Assembly (NCBI RefSeq): GCF_003325375.1 | Contig: NZ_CP030862.1 | Location: 371,001-435,000 of the forward strand | Direction of reading: 5' to 3' | DNA: 64,000 nt | Origin: Streptomyces globosus | GTDB taxonomy: Bacteria > Actinomycetota > Actinomycetes > Streptomycetales > Streptomycetaceae | Shown here: positions 55,078 through 63,624 of the stretch, in pieces | How the letters are laid out: each line of letters opens with the position of its first letter | How positions within the stretch are numbered: position 1 is the first letter of the stretch | Program-made: the position numbers and the translations under genes | Notes under the pieces: generated by a model | Database searches by the model: none | Seen by the model: the letters and a program-made list of their open reading frames with translations, nothing else | Told to the model about the DNA's origin: nothing

Positions 55078-57831
55078 TCAGGGCTGGGTGAAGTGGCCGA
55101 GCAGGTCGGCGATCACGTGCGTGCTGCCGCCGAAGCTGTTCCACACGGCCGCACCGCCGCCCGAGACGGGCGTGGTGACGTGGTTGGGGACGGTGTCCCC
55201 GGGCCGGGTGTTCACGCTGCTGGCCGCGGGGCGCGCTGCGCCGGCCGCGTAGACGGTGAGGAACCCGGCGCCGGTGGACTCGGTCGCCGTCACGTTGAGG
55301 ACGGCCCCGACGGCACCCGCCGGCAGGCCGGTGACCGCGGCGGTCGCACCCGGGGCGAGCCTGCCGGTGGTGCGGGTGTCGGCGAGGCGCTTGGGCACTG
55401 CGGGGGTGAACAGGGCCCGGCCGTCCTTGCCGTACCAGCCGACCGCGTCCACGACGACGTGGGTGGAGCCGGTGTTGGTCCACAGGGTGATGGTCCCGTC
55501 CGGGCCGACGGGAACGATCGCCTGGTTGGACTTGTCCTTGCCGGGCTCGACGTTGAGGTTCGAGGTGGCCGGCCGCCGCGCCGGATCGGGGTAGGCGATG
55601 ACGTGCGCGTCTGCGGTGGCGCCCGTTCCCGTCAGGTTCAGCGCGACCGCGGTCGCGCCGGCCGGGATACCCGCGGTTCCGGCGACCTTGACCGTGCGGA
55701 TCTGCCCGCCGCCCAGCGCGCCGCCCGCTGTGCGGGTGTCGGCGAGGCGGGTCGGGGCGACCGGCGTGAACCGGTGGCCGGCGCCGGGCTGGTAGTAGCC
55801 GGCGAAGTCGACGACGAGTTCCGCCCGGCCCGAGTTGAGCTGCGCCTGTATCCGGCCGTCGGCGCCGACAGGCACGGTGACCGTGTTGGAGGACGTGCCG
55901 CCGGCCCGGACGTTCACGTTGGACGTCGCGGGCCGCGGCTGACCCGACGGCCACACGCTCAGGTGCGTGTCCTCGGTCGCGCCGGTGACGGTCACATTGA
56001 GGACGGCGGCGGCCATGCCGCCGGAGAGGGCGTGGCCCGGCACGGCCTGCCCGACGGGCAGCGCCACCTGGACGGGCCCCCCGCTGTGGAGGGCGCTGCC
56101 GGTGGTGCGGCTGTCCAGCAGCCGGAACGGTGCGACGGCGGTGTACGCGGACGGCGCGTAGTCGACCTGCACCCTCCGGGTGGCGGTGGTCTCCGTCCCC
56201 TGCGAGTCGCGGACGGTGACGGTCACCCCGTAGGTGCCGGGGCGGGCGTAGGTGTGCTCGACGGGGCCCGTGTGCTCGGTGCTCGTCCCGGAGCCGTCCC
56301 CGAAGTCGACATGCACGAACCGCACGGGCCAGGGAGCCGTCGTGCCGGACGGGTCGATCCGCACCGTCAGCGGCCGTACGTGGCTGCTCGGGTCGGCCGA
56401 GGCCGGCAGGACAGGCTCGGCGGTGAAGGCCGCGGCAGGCGGGGTGGCCGCGGTGACCCGAACGGTCCTCTCGTCGGAGAAGGTGGTTCCGCCGCCGTTG
56501 ACGCCCGTCACCGTGACCTTGCACTCGCACGGGGAGCGGTACACGTGCGAGGCGCGCGGCGCACCGTCCCCGGAGTCGACCGCGGCGACAGGGGCGCTGC
56601 CGTCACCGAAGTCGACCCGGTAGCTCATCATCGTCGGCCACTTGCTGTCCGAGTACGCCCGCACCTCGACGGGGGTGCCGGCCGGCGCCCAGGACGGTTC
56701 GACGTCCATCCACACCTTGGACAGGAAGTCGTGCGTCTCGCGGGCGCCGCGGTCGAGGTACCCGCCGTTGCGCCCGGTGTTGGGCACCCGGGGGTCGTCG
56801 GACATCGGGTAGCCGTCGTAGTCGGTGGTGGTCACGCCGGGAGCCGTCGCGTCGGCGGAGTCGACGGCGAGCGAGACGCTCGCTTCACGGGGATCCGAGG
56901 TCAGCAGGTCGTGGGCGCCCTGGCCGGTCGCCGCGCGGAAGGCTTCGGGCGTCGGATGGACCGCGCCGGACCAGGCGTACACCTGCTGCAGCGGGGCATT
57001 CGCGATGGTCAGGTTGTAGTCGACGCGGGTGCCCTCGACGGCACCCGGTGCGACCGCGATGCCCTGGCGGGGCTCGGCCGACTTGCAGTGGTCGGAAGTG
57101 CGGCTGTTGTGGAGCACGTTGTTGAAGAGTCCGCTGCCGGTCGAGCCGCCGCCGACGGAGGCCATCGCCCCGCAGTACCCGACGATCATGTTGTTGGTCA
57201 GGATCGTTCCGGGCGCGTCCACCGCGGTGACGGCCTGACCCCGTGAGCCGATGAGCATGCTGCGGCTCACGACGGTGTCGCGGGAACCGCCCGCGATCCG
57301 GACGCCGGCGATCTCGCTGCGGACGACCTGCACGTCCGTGCTGCCCTCGACGAGGAGTGCGTCGGGAAGGTTGCCCTTCGTCACGGAGACGCCCTCCAGC
57401 CGGATCCCGGCAGCACCGCTGATCGTGACGCCGCCGAAGGCGCGCAGACCGCTGAGCCGGACGTGGGAGGCTCCACGGATGGTCACGGCCCTGGTGTAGG
57501 CCGGCTCCGCGTGACGGCGGTCCCCGACCGGATCCAGGGCGAAGGCGATCGGCCGTCCCGGCTCGCCGGACCGGTCGATGGTGACCGACTCGTCGTACTG
57601 CTTCCCCGGCCTGATCTTCACGGTCTGCCCCGGCTGCACGACCTTGGCCGCGGCCGAGAGCGTGCAGTACGGGACGGCCTGCGAACCGGGGCCGGCGTCG
57701 GAGCAGCGGGAGGCGTCGCGGTTGTCGACGTAGAGCGTGGACGGCGTGTCGGCGGCGGCCGCGGCGCCGGGCATGCCGAGGAGGGTGACGAGGCCTGCGG
57801 TCAACAGGGTCGCCACGCGGGTGGGACGCAC
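55078..57831 (-). CDS. secreted beta-helix, PKD and triple-repeat surface protein
   Basis: 917 residues. A signal peptide (about 1-27, ends AAAA) leads to a right-handed beta-helix region (about 30-330, with repeated short strands such as VRLSGLRAFGGVTISGAAGIRL). Two PKD-like domains follow (YRVDFGDGS, VHVDFGDGS; about 375-560). Three repeats of about 115-125 residues end the protein (563-686, 687-806, 807-917), each starting FRLLDSRTTG or RLADTRT and ending in a hydrophobic VVDAVGWY-like strand. A polysaccharide-binding or lyase role is plausible but no catalytic site is visible. The GTG has an AAGGA site. Confidence 0.85.
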   Translation of the reverse strand: MRPTRVATLLTAGLVTLLGMPGAAAAADTPSTLYVDNRDASRCSDAGPGSQAVPYCTLSAAAKVVQPGQTVKIRPGKQYDESVTIDRSGEPGRPIAFALDPVGDRRHAEPAYTRAVTIRGASHVRLSGLRAFGGVTISGAAGIRLEGVSVTKGNLPDALLVEGSTDVQVVRSEIAGVRIAGGSRDTVVSRSMLIGSRGQAVTAVDAPGTILTNNMIVGYCGAMASVGGGSTGSGLFNNVLHNSRTSDHCKSAEPRQGIAVAPGAVEGTRVDYNLTIANAPLQQVYAWSGAVHPTPEAFRAATGQGAHDLLTSDPREASVSLAVDSADATAPGVTTTDYDGYPMSDDPRVPNTGRNGGYLDRGARETHDFLSKVWMDVEPSWAPAGTPVEVRAYSDSKWPTMMSYRVDFGDGSAPVAAVDSGDGAPRASHVYRSPCECKVTVTGVNGGGTTFSDERTVRVTAATPPAAAFTAEPVLPASADPSSHVRPLTVRIDPSGTTAPWPVRFVHVDFGDGSGTSTEHTGPVEHTYARPGTYGVTVTVRDSQGTETTATRRVQVDYAPSAYTAVAPFRLLDSRTTGSALHSGGPVQVALPVGQAVPGHALSGGMAAAVLNVTVTGATEDTHLSVWPSGQPRPATSNVNVRAGGTSSNTVTVPVGADGRIQAQLNSGRAELVVDFAGYYQPGAGHRFTPVAPTRLADTRTAGGALGGGQIRTVKVAGTAGIPAGATAVALNLTGTGATADAHVIAYPDPARRPATSNLNVEPGKDKSNQAIVPVGPDGTITLWTNTGSTHVVVDAVGWYGKDGRALFTPAVPKRLADTRTTGRLAPGATAAVTGLPAGAVGAVLNVTATESTGAGFLTVYAAGAARPAASSVNTRPGDTVPNHVTTPVSGGGAAVWNSFGGSTHVIADLLGHFTQP

Positions 57832-58054
57832 CAGAGGAGTTCCTTAGCGCACGGAAATGGGCGTGGACCACGAAGGGTGCGGTGCACGGCGCGCCGGCGG
57901 CCCGGCCTGTTCCCCCCGGCCCCCCGGCCGTGCGCCCGCTGGTCCACGGAGACGGAGATCATCATCCCTCCTCGGAGATGCGGCTGTCACCTCGGGAGTG
58001 GCGCACGCACGGCCGAATGCGCAGGCCGCGGGCTCGCGGGGGCCGCGGGCCGCT

Positions 58055-60277
58055 CTACCAGGCGGCCGGGCGGGCGGCGTCCTCAGCGAAGACCGTGCCG
58101 TCCGGGGCGGAGGCGAAGACGCGGCCGGCCACCGCGACCGGGGCCGGCAGGGCTGCCGTGAAGGTGTTCGGGGCGGCCGCCATACGGGGCTTCGTCTGGC
58201 CCAGCAGGCGGCCCGCGGCCGCGTCCACCGCCAGCAGGCGGCCGTCCGGCGCGGACAGGAAGACGCGGCCGTCCGCGAAGACCGGCCGGGACGCCACCGC
58301 CAGGCCCGTCTCCAGCCGCCACTGCTCCTTCGCCGGGCCGATCGCCGCCAGGCCGCCCGAGGCGCCGAAGGCGTACACGACGCCGTCCCCGCCGACCGAC
58401 GCCTGCGTCTGGTAGAGCGGGGTGCCCGGGCGGACCCGCTTCACGGCGCGGGTGCCGAGGTCGATCCGGACGACCGCCTCCGTCTTCCCCTCCAGGTCGC
58501 TGTCCAGCAGGAACAGCCCGCCCTGCGCCGCCCCGACCGGCTGGAGCAGCCCGGCCGTGCGCAGCTGCCAGCGGGCCGCGCCGGTCGCCGGGTCCACCGC
58601 CGCCACCCGGGTCGCGGAGCCGTCGCCGTCGGGCACGGCCGCGTACAGGGCGGGCCCCGCGGGATCCTGCGTGCCGCCCCACCACTGCGTGCCGGTGCCG
58701 CCGACCTGCCTGGTCCAGCGGACCGCGCCGGTCGCCGGGTCCAGCGCGGTCGCCGTCCCCGACGCCGACACGGCGAGGACGTGCCCGCCCGCCGCGACCG
58801 CCCGGGCGCCGCCCGGCAGCGGGTGCCGCCACCGTTCCGCACCCGTGTCCGGGTCCCGCGCCTGGAGCAGGCCGGCGCCCGGCGCCGCGGTCAGGACGAG
58901 CCCGCCCGCCAGCAGCGGGGCCTCCTGCGCGGTCCCGGGTGCGCTCCGGCCGGCGGCCGGCACGCTCCACACGGCCGTCCCGTCCGCCGCGTCGAGCCGT
59001 ACCGCGGCCAGGCCCGCCCCCGCGCAGTACAGGGCCGTTCCGTCCGCCGCGCACGCGGCGCCCGCACCGCCCTGAGCCGGTCCGCCCGGAGTGACCGCCC
59101 ACGGGGCGGGCGGCTGCTGCGGGGGCGCGCTCCGGCCGGCGGTACGGGCGGCCAGCGACTCCCCGCCGTCCGAGCCGGCCGCGTACACGCCGCCCGCCGC
59201 CAGGGCGGACGCCGCCAGCACCGCGGCCGCGACGGCACCGCGCCGCCGCCGCGACCAGCGCCGGGCGCGCGGCCGCGGCCCGCCGGCCTCGCCCGGCCCC
59301 CCGGCGCCGCCGTCCCCGCCCGCGCCCGCCCCCGGCTCCGGCTCCGGCTCCGGCGCGCGGCTCCGTACGTGCGTGGCGTCCTCGGCGCCGGCCCGCCCCA
59401 CCGCCTCCGCGGCCGGGCGGGGCCGCGGCTGCGGGATGAACGCCTGCGTGTCCTCGGCGGTCGGGTACGCGACCGCCCGCACCTCCGCGATCAGCTCCCC
59501 GGCGGTGGGCCGGTCCGCCGGGTCCTTCGCCAGGCACCGCGCCACGACCGGGGCGAGCCGCTCCGGCAGCCCGCTCAGGTCGGGCTCGCCGTGCACCACC
59601 TGGTACGCGACGAGGTAGTGGCTGTCGGAGTCGAACGGCCCGCGCCCGGTCGCCGCGTGCACCAGCACCGCCCCCAGGGCGAAGACGTCCGCGGCCGGGC
59701 CGACCTCGCGGGGCCGCTGGAACTGCTCGGGCGCCATGTAGGGCGGCGTCCCGATCAGCTTGCCGGTCTCCGTGCGCAGCTGGCTGTCCGCGGGCCGGGA
59801 GATCCCGAAGTCGATGACCCGGACCCCGTCGGGCGCCATCAGCACGTTCCCCGGCTTGAGGTCCCGGTGCACGACGCCCGCCCGGTGGATGTCCCGCAGC
59901 GCCTCCGCGAGCCCGGCGGCGAGCCGCGTCAGCTCGGCGGCGTCCAGGACCCGCTCGCGGACCCGCTCGGCGAGCGTCGGCGCGTCGATGAACAGGGTCG
60001 CCATCCAGGGCCGTTCGGCGTCCGGGTCGGCGTCCACGACGGGCGCCGTGAAGGCCCCGCTCACCCGCCGCGCGGCGGCGACCTCCTGGCGGAAACGCGC
60101 CCGGAACTCGGGGTCGACCGCATGCTGCGGATGCACGATCTTGACGGCGAGTTTCAGCCCCGACCCGGACGTGGCGAGATGGACGACGCCCATCCCCCCG
60201 GAGCCGAGCACCCCTTCGAGCCGGTACTGCCCGGCGTACTCCGGAAAGCCCACCCAGTCCGCACGCCGCGACTGCAC
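58055..60277 (-). CDS. membrane Ser/Thr protein kinase with extracellular PQQ-type beta-propeller
   Basis: 740 residues. The kinase domain spans about 18-280: Gly loop GSGGMG (25-30), Lys46, catalytic VVHRDLKPGN (135-144), DFG 157-159, MAPE 181-184. A Pro/Gly linker and one membrane helix (about 355-378) follow. The outer part has repeated PQQ-like propeller blades (DPATGAVRWTRQ, DPATGAARWQLR, APDGRLLAVDAAAG). Propeller kinases of this type probably sense wall fragments or small ligands. The GTG at 60277 was chosen over a longer start. No SpoIIE-type partner is adjacent. Confidence 0.92.
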   Translation of the reverse strand: MQSRRADWVGFPEYAGQYRLEGVLGSGGMGVVHLATSGSGLKLAVKIVHPQHAVDPEFRARFRQEVAAARRVSGAFTAPVVDADPDAERPWMATLFIDAPTLAERVRERVLDAAELTRLAAGLAEALRDIHRAGVVHRDLKPGNVLMAPDGVRVIDFGISRPADSQLRTETGKLIGTPPYMAPEQFQRPREVGPAADVFALGAVLVHAATGRGPFDSDSHYLVAYQVVHGEPDLSGLPERLAPVVARCLAKDPADRPTAGELIAEVRAVAYPTAEDTQAFIPQPRPRPAAEAVGRAGAEDATHVRSRAPEPEPEPGAGAGGDGGAGGPGEAGGPRPRARRWSRRRRGAVAAAVLAASALAAGGVYAAGSDGGESLAARTAGRSAPPQQPPAPWAVTPGGPAQGGAGAACAADGTALYCAGAGLAAVRLDAADGTAVWSVPAAGRSAPGTAQEAPLLAGGLVLTAAPGAGLLQARDPDTGAERWRHPLPGGARAVAAGGHVLAVSASGTATALDPATGAVRWTRQVGGTGTQWWGGTQDPAGPALYAAVPDGDGSATRVAAVDPATGAARWQLRTAGLLQPVGAAQGGLFLLDSDLEGKTEAVVRIDLGTRAVKRVRPGTPLYQTQASVGGDGVVYAFGASGGLAAIGPAKEQWRLETGLAVASRPVFADGRVFLSAPDGRLLAVDAAAGRLLGQTKPRMAAAPNTFTAALPAPVAVAGRVFASAPDGTVFAEDAARPAAW

Positions 60278-60385
60278 CGCTCCACCACCCCCGACGGAGC
60301 CTAGTCGATGCCCCGTACGGGGCCACAAGGGTCCTGCTACCCTGCGCGGGTTGCGCACCGCAGCATTTCCGGGGGGAGATCACGC

Positions 60386-60688
60386 ATGTCCGTCGAGAAC
60401 GATTCCGGCCAAGTCCAGAGCACGGCGTCCGGCTCCGGCTTCCCGACCTTTCCGATCGCTCCGGGCTACCGGGTGAACGTCCGCAGCGGGCCGGGCACCA
60501 ACCACTCCATCGTCCGCGTCCTGCCGTACGGCGCATGGGTCGGCATCCGCTGCCAGTGCAGCGGGACGACCGTGACGGGCCCGTACGGCACGTCGAACAT
60601 CTGGGACTGCATCGGGAACGGCGAGTTCGTCTCCGACGCGTACGTGAAGACCGGCAGCGACGGCTACGTCGCCGGCCTCTGCGGCTGA
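60386..60688 (+). CDS. small SH3-like domain protein
   Basis: 100 residues with a bacterial SH3 pattern (YRVNVRSGPGTNHSIVRVLPYGAWVGI) and three Cys (RCQCSG, WDCIG) in the second half. No clear signal peptide; the N-terminus is Ser/Gly/Gln-rich. SH3b domains usually bind wall peptides. The ATG has a GGGGGGAGA ribosome site. It is divergent from the kinase gene and may be related to it in function, which is inferred. Confidence 0.75.
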   Translation: MSVENDSGQVQSTASGSGFPTFPIAPGYRVNVRSGPGTNHSIVRVLPYGAWVGIRCQCSGTTVTGPYGTSNIWDCIGNGEFVSDAYVKTGSDGYVAGLCG

Positions 60689-60699
60689 CCCGCCCGCAC

Positions 60700-60732
60700 G
60701 GCGGCCCCGGGGCGACAGCACCCGGGGCCGCC
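60700..60732 (+). terminator. terminator after the SH3-like gene
   Basis: A perfect 12-bp stem (60700-60711 with 60721-60732) and a 9-base loop follow the stop by 11 bases. Confidence 0.65.
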
Positions 60733-60807
60733 GCCGGCCACCCGGTCACCCGTCCGCCGCGTGAGACGCCCCGGCCGGGCCGCGCCCGCCGGGGGATAAT
60801 CGCCGGT

Positions 60808-61344
60808 GTGAGCGACGACCAGCCCGAGAAGACCCCCGCCGCGCCGGCCGCGAAGGCCCCGGCGGCGCCCGCCGGAGGCCCCGAGCCGGAGCCGATCCGC
60901 TTCTTCGGCACCACCTGGCTCCACCACGACGGCGGGTACGCCCTGCGCCGGGTCGCCGCCGGCGCCGGCTCGATCATCACGGCCGCCGCCGCGGCAGTCC
61001 TGCTCCGCCTCTCCTACGAGGGCCTGGAGATCGGCAACGCCGGCTCGTTCCTGAACATCTCCGTCGTCGTCCTCTTCGCGATCTGCAGCGCCATCGCCTT
61101 CGTCAAGACCTGGGACTCCTTCAGCCGCCGGCCCGCGCCGTCCTCCGACGAGGCCGCGCTCAAGGGCCTCAAGACCATCGGTTTCATCGGCTCCCTCATC
61201 GCGTACTTCCTGCGCTGCTTCGCCGAAGCGCCCGGCGAGGGCCTGCGCCGCGCCGAGTACGAGCGCGCCGTCGCCGAGTACGAGCGCCGCCGCAGCTCCC
61301 GTGCGGGCAACCCGGCCGCGCGCGGGCCCAGGCGCAAGCGGTAG
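60808..61344 (+). CDS. small membrane protein, conserved hypothetical
   Basis: 178 residues. An Ala/Pro-rich cytoplasmic N-terminus (about 1-40) precedes two membrane helices (about 50-70 and 80-98) and a charged Arg-rich C-terminal coiled-coil tail (EYERAVAEYERRRSSRAGN). The GTG lies seven bases after GATAAT, a good -10 box, so the message is probably leaderless. No family is recognised. Confidence 0.72.
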   Translation: MSDDQPEKTPAAPAAKAPAAPAGGPEPEPIRFFGTTWLHHDGGYALRRVAAGAGSIITAAAAAVLLRLSYEGLEIGNAGSFLNISVVVLFAICSAIAFVKTWDSFSRRPAPSSDEAALKGLKTIGFIGSLIAYFLRCFAEAPGEGLRRAEYERAVAEYERRRSSRAGNPAARGPRRKR

Positions 61345-61516
61345 CCGAGACGGCATCGCGGCATCGCGGCCCGCCGCCGCACCCTCTGACCGCACTGCGG
61401 ACACTCCCTCGCCGCCGGGCCCGCGAGTGCAAGGATGAGCAGGTGGGAGGGCGCGCCCGCCCGTGCGCCCGCAGCAACAGCAGCAGAAGCCAGCCAGCTC
61501 GACGAGGTGACACCGC

Positions 61517-62326
61517 ATGACCCAGACAGTCGCAGTCCTCGGTACCGGAAAGATCGGCGAGGCCCTGCTCAGCGGCATGATCCGCGGCGGCCGGCCCGCC
61601 GGGCAGCTCCTCGTCACCGCCCGCCGCCCCGAACGCGCCGAGGAACTGCGCGCCCGCTACGGCGTCGAAGCCGTCAGCAACGCCGAGGCCGCCGAGCGGG
61701 CCGACACCCTCATCCTCACCGTCAAGCCGCAGGACATGGGCCGCCTCCTCGACGAACTCGCCCCCCACGTCCCCGCGGACCGCCTCGTCATCAGCGGCGC
61801 CGCCGGCATCCCCACGTCCTTCTTCGAGGAGCGGCTCGCCGCCGGCACGCCCGTCGTCCGCGTCATGACGAACACGCCGGCCCTCGTCGACGAGGCGATG
61901 TCCGTCATCTCGGCCGGCAGCCACGCCACCGCCGAGCACCTCGCCCACGCCGAGGAGATCTTCGGCGGCGTCGGCAAGACCCTCCGCGTCCCCGAATCCC
62001 AGCAGGACGCGGCGACGGCCCTGTCCGGCTCCGGGCCCGCCTACTTCTACTACCTCGTCGAGGCCATGACCGACGCCGGCATCCTCCTCGGCCTGCCGCG
62101 CGCCCAGGCGCACGACCTCATCGTCCAGGCCGCCATCGGAGCGGCCGTCATGCTCCGCGACAGCGGCGAGCACCCGGTCAAGCTCCGCGAGGCCGTCACC
62201 TCCCCGGCCGGCACCACGATCAACGCGATCGTCGAACTCGAACGCCACGGCGTCCGCGCCGCCCTCATCGCCGCCCTCGAAGCGGCCCGCGACCGCAGCC
62301 GCGAACTCGCCACCGGCAGCAGCTGA
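61517..62326 (+). CDS. proC: pyrroline-5-carboxylate reductase
   Basis: 269 residues, the family length. It reduces pyrroline-5-carboxylate to proline with NAD(P)H. Motifs: AVLGTGKIGEALLSG at the N-terminus, VRVMTNTPALV, and the C-terminal signature ALSGSGPAYFYYLVEAMTDAG plus VTSPAGTTINAIVELE. It is convergent with trpS and separated from it by a terminator. Confidence 0.96.
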   Translation: MTQTVAVLGTGKIGEALLSGMIRGGRPAGQLLVTARRPERAEELRARYGVEAVSNAEAAERADTLILTVKPQDMGRLLDELAPHVPADRLVISGAAGIPTSFFEERLAAGTPVVRVMTNTPALVDEAMSVISAGSHATAEHLAHAEEIFGGVGKTLRVPESQQDAATALSGSGPAYFYYLVEAMTDAGILLGLPRAQAHDLIVQAAIGAAVMLRDSGEHPVKLREAVTSPAGTTINAIVELERHGVRAALIAALEAARDRSRELATGSS

Positions 62327-62342
62327 CGCCGGCCGGAGCCGG

Positions 62343-62376
62343 GCCGGGGCGGAAGCGGACCCAGTCCCGCCCCGGC
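62343..62376. terminator. bidirectional terminator between proC and trpS
   Basis: A perfect 10-bp stem (62343-62352 with 62367-62376) lies between the convergent proC and trpS genes. Confidence 0.6.
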
Positions 62377-62392
62377 CGCGCCGTCCTCCGCC

Positions 62393-63391
62393 TCAGGGCG
62401 CCAGGAGCCCGATCGCCTCGTACGCCCGGTCCACCACCGGCCGCGCCAGCGCCCTCGCCCGCGCCGCGCCCTCGCGCAGCACCCGGTCCACCGCCGCGGG
62501 ATCCGCGGCCAGCTCGGCGTGCCGCTCCCGCAGCGGCCGCAGCACCTCCACCACCGCCTCGGCCACGTCCCGCTTCAGGGCCCCGTACCCGGCGTACCCG
62601 TCGGCGAGGGCCGCCGGGTCCCCGCCCGTACAGGCGGCGAGGATGTCCAGCAGGTTCGCGACCCCGGGCCGCCCGGCCCGGTCGTACACGACGCCGCCGT
62701 CCCCGCTGTCGGTGACGGCCCGCATCACCTTCCGCCGTACCACCTCGGGCTCGTCCAGCAGGAACACCACCCCGGGCCCGTCCCCGAACGACTTGCCCAT
62801 CTTCGACGTGGGGTCCTGGAGGTCCATCACGCGCGCCGCCACCGCCGGGTGGACCGCCCGCGGCACCGTGAACGTGTGCCCGTACCGCTGGTTGAAGCGG
62901 ACGGCCAGGTCCCGGGTCAGTTCGACGTGCTGCCGCTGGTCCTCCCCGACCGGCACCTCCCCGGCCCCGTACGCGAGGATGTCGGCCGCCATCAGCACCG
63001 GGTACGTCAGCAGCGACAGCCGCACCCCCGCCCCCGCACCCCTGGCCTGTACGGCCTTCTCCTTGTACTGGACCATCCGCCGCAGCTCGCCGTCGGTGGC
63101 GGTGCACTCCAGCAGGTACGCAAGCCGTGTGTGCTCGTCGACGTGGCTCTGGACGAAGAGGGTGCACCGGTCGGGCGACAGCCCGGCCGCCAGCAGCAGG
63201 GTCGCCGCCTGCCGGCTGAGCCTGCGCACCCGCGCCGGATCGTGCTCGACGGTGAGCGCGTGCAGGTCGACTACGCAGAACAGGGCGTCGTCGGGTTGGT
63301 GCTCGGCCTCGACCCACTGCCGTACGGCCCCCAGGTAGTTGCCCAGCGTCAGGTGGCCGGTCGGCTTGATCCCGCTGAAGATCCGCGTCAT
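62393..63391 (-). CDS. trpS: tryptophanyl-tRNA synthetase, attenuator-controlled
   Basis: 332 residues, a normal class I TrpRS. The HIGH-like motif is PTGHLTLGN and the KMSKS motif is TSKMGKS; FCVVDLHALT is the Trp-binding region. A leader peptide with two Trp codons and a terminator/antiterminator pair lie upstream, so expression should rise when charged tRNA-Trp is scarce. In S. coelicolor the second, indolmycin-resistant TrpRS is controlled this way, as I recall; this gene is probably its counterpart. The ATG at 63391 has an AGGGAG ribosome site. Confidence 0.94.
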   Translation of the reverse strand: MTRIFSGIKPTGHLTLGNYLGAVRQWVEAEHQPDDALFCVVDLHALTVEHDPARVRRLSRQAATLLLAAGLSPDRCTLFVQSHVDEHTRLAYLLECTATDGELRRMVQYKEKAVQARGAGAGVRLSLLTYPVLMAADILAYGAGEVPVGEDQRQHVELTRDLAVRFNQRYGHTFTVPRAVHPAVAARVMDLQDPTSKMGKSFGDGPGVVFLLDEPEVVRRKVMRAVTDSGDGGVVYDRAGRPGVANLLDILAACTGGDPAALADGYAGYGALKRDVAEAVVEVLRPLRERHAELAADPAAVDRVLREGAARARALARPVVDRAYEAIGLLAP

Positions 63392-63471
63392 GTCGGTGTC
63401 TCTCCCTGTCCGTGTCGGTGTGGCGGCCGCCGGCTGGTGGGGCGGCCAGGCCACTCCGCGGATGCGGGGAG

Positions 63472-63504
63472 GAAACGAAAAACGGCCGCCGAGGCGGCGG
63501 CCGT
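63472..63504 (-). terminator. trpS attenuator terminator
   Basis: On the minus strand a perfect 9-bp stem (63504-63496 with 63490-63482), with a 5-base loop, is followed by TTTTTCGTTTC. It lies between the leader peptide and trpS. Its upstream arm can instead pair with 63532-63540. Confidence 0.85.
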
Positions 63505-63531
63505 GAGCGCGTACGTGCTCGCGTGGTGGAT

Positions 63532-63540
63532 CGGCCGCCG
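63532..63540 (-). promoter_or_regulatory. antiterminator arm of the trpS attenuator
   Basis: CGGCGGCCG follows the leader stop codon directly and is exactly complementary to CGGCCGCCG in the 5' arm of the terminator stem. Confidence 0.75.
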
Positions 63541-63588
63541 TCAGGCGGGCCACCAGCGAAGGTTCGGCACGAGTGCGCGCGTGGTCAT
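63541..63588 (-). CDS. trp leader peptide with tandem Trp codons
   Basis: 15 residues, MTTRALVPNLRWWPA, with the two Trp codons at 63550-63555, three codons before the TGA. Stalling at these codons would leave the CGGCGGCCG just after the stop free to form the antiterminator; completing translation would cover it and allow the terminator. A TACTGT -10-like box at 63596-63601 puts the transcript start at or next to the ATG, so the leader message is probably leaderless. Confidence 0.85.
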   Translation of the reverse strand: MTTRALVPNLRWWPA

Positions 63589-63624
63589 GACGGCCACAGT
63601 AGCGGCCGACGGGCCGCCCGGCGC

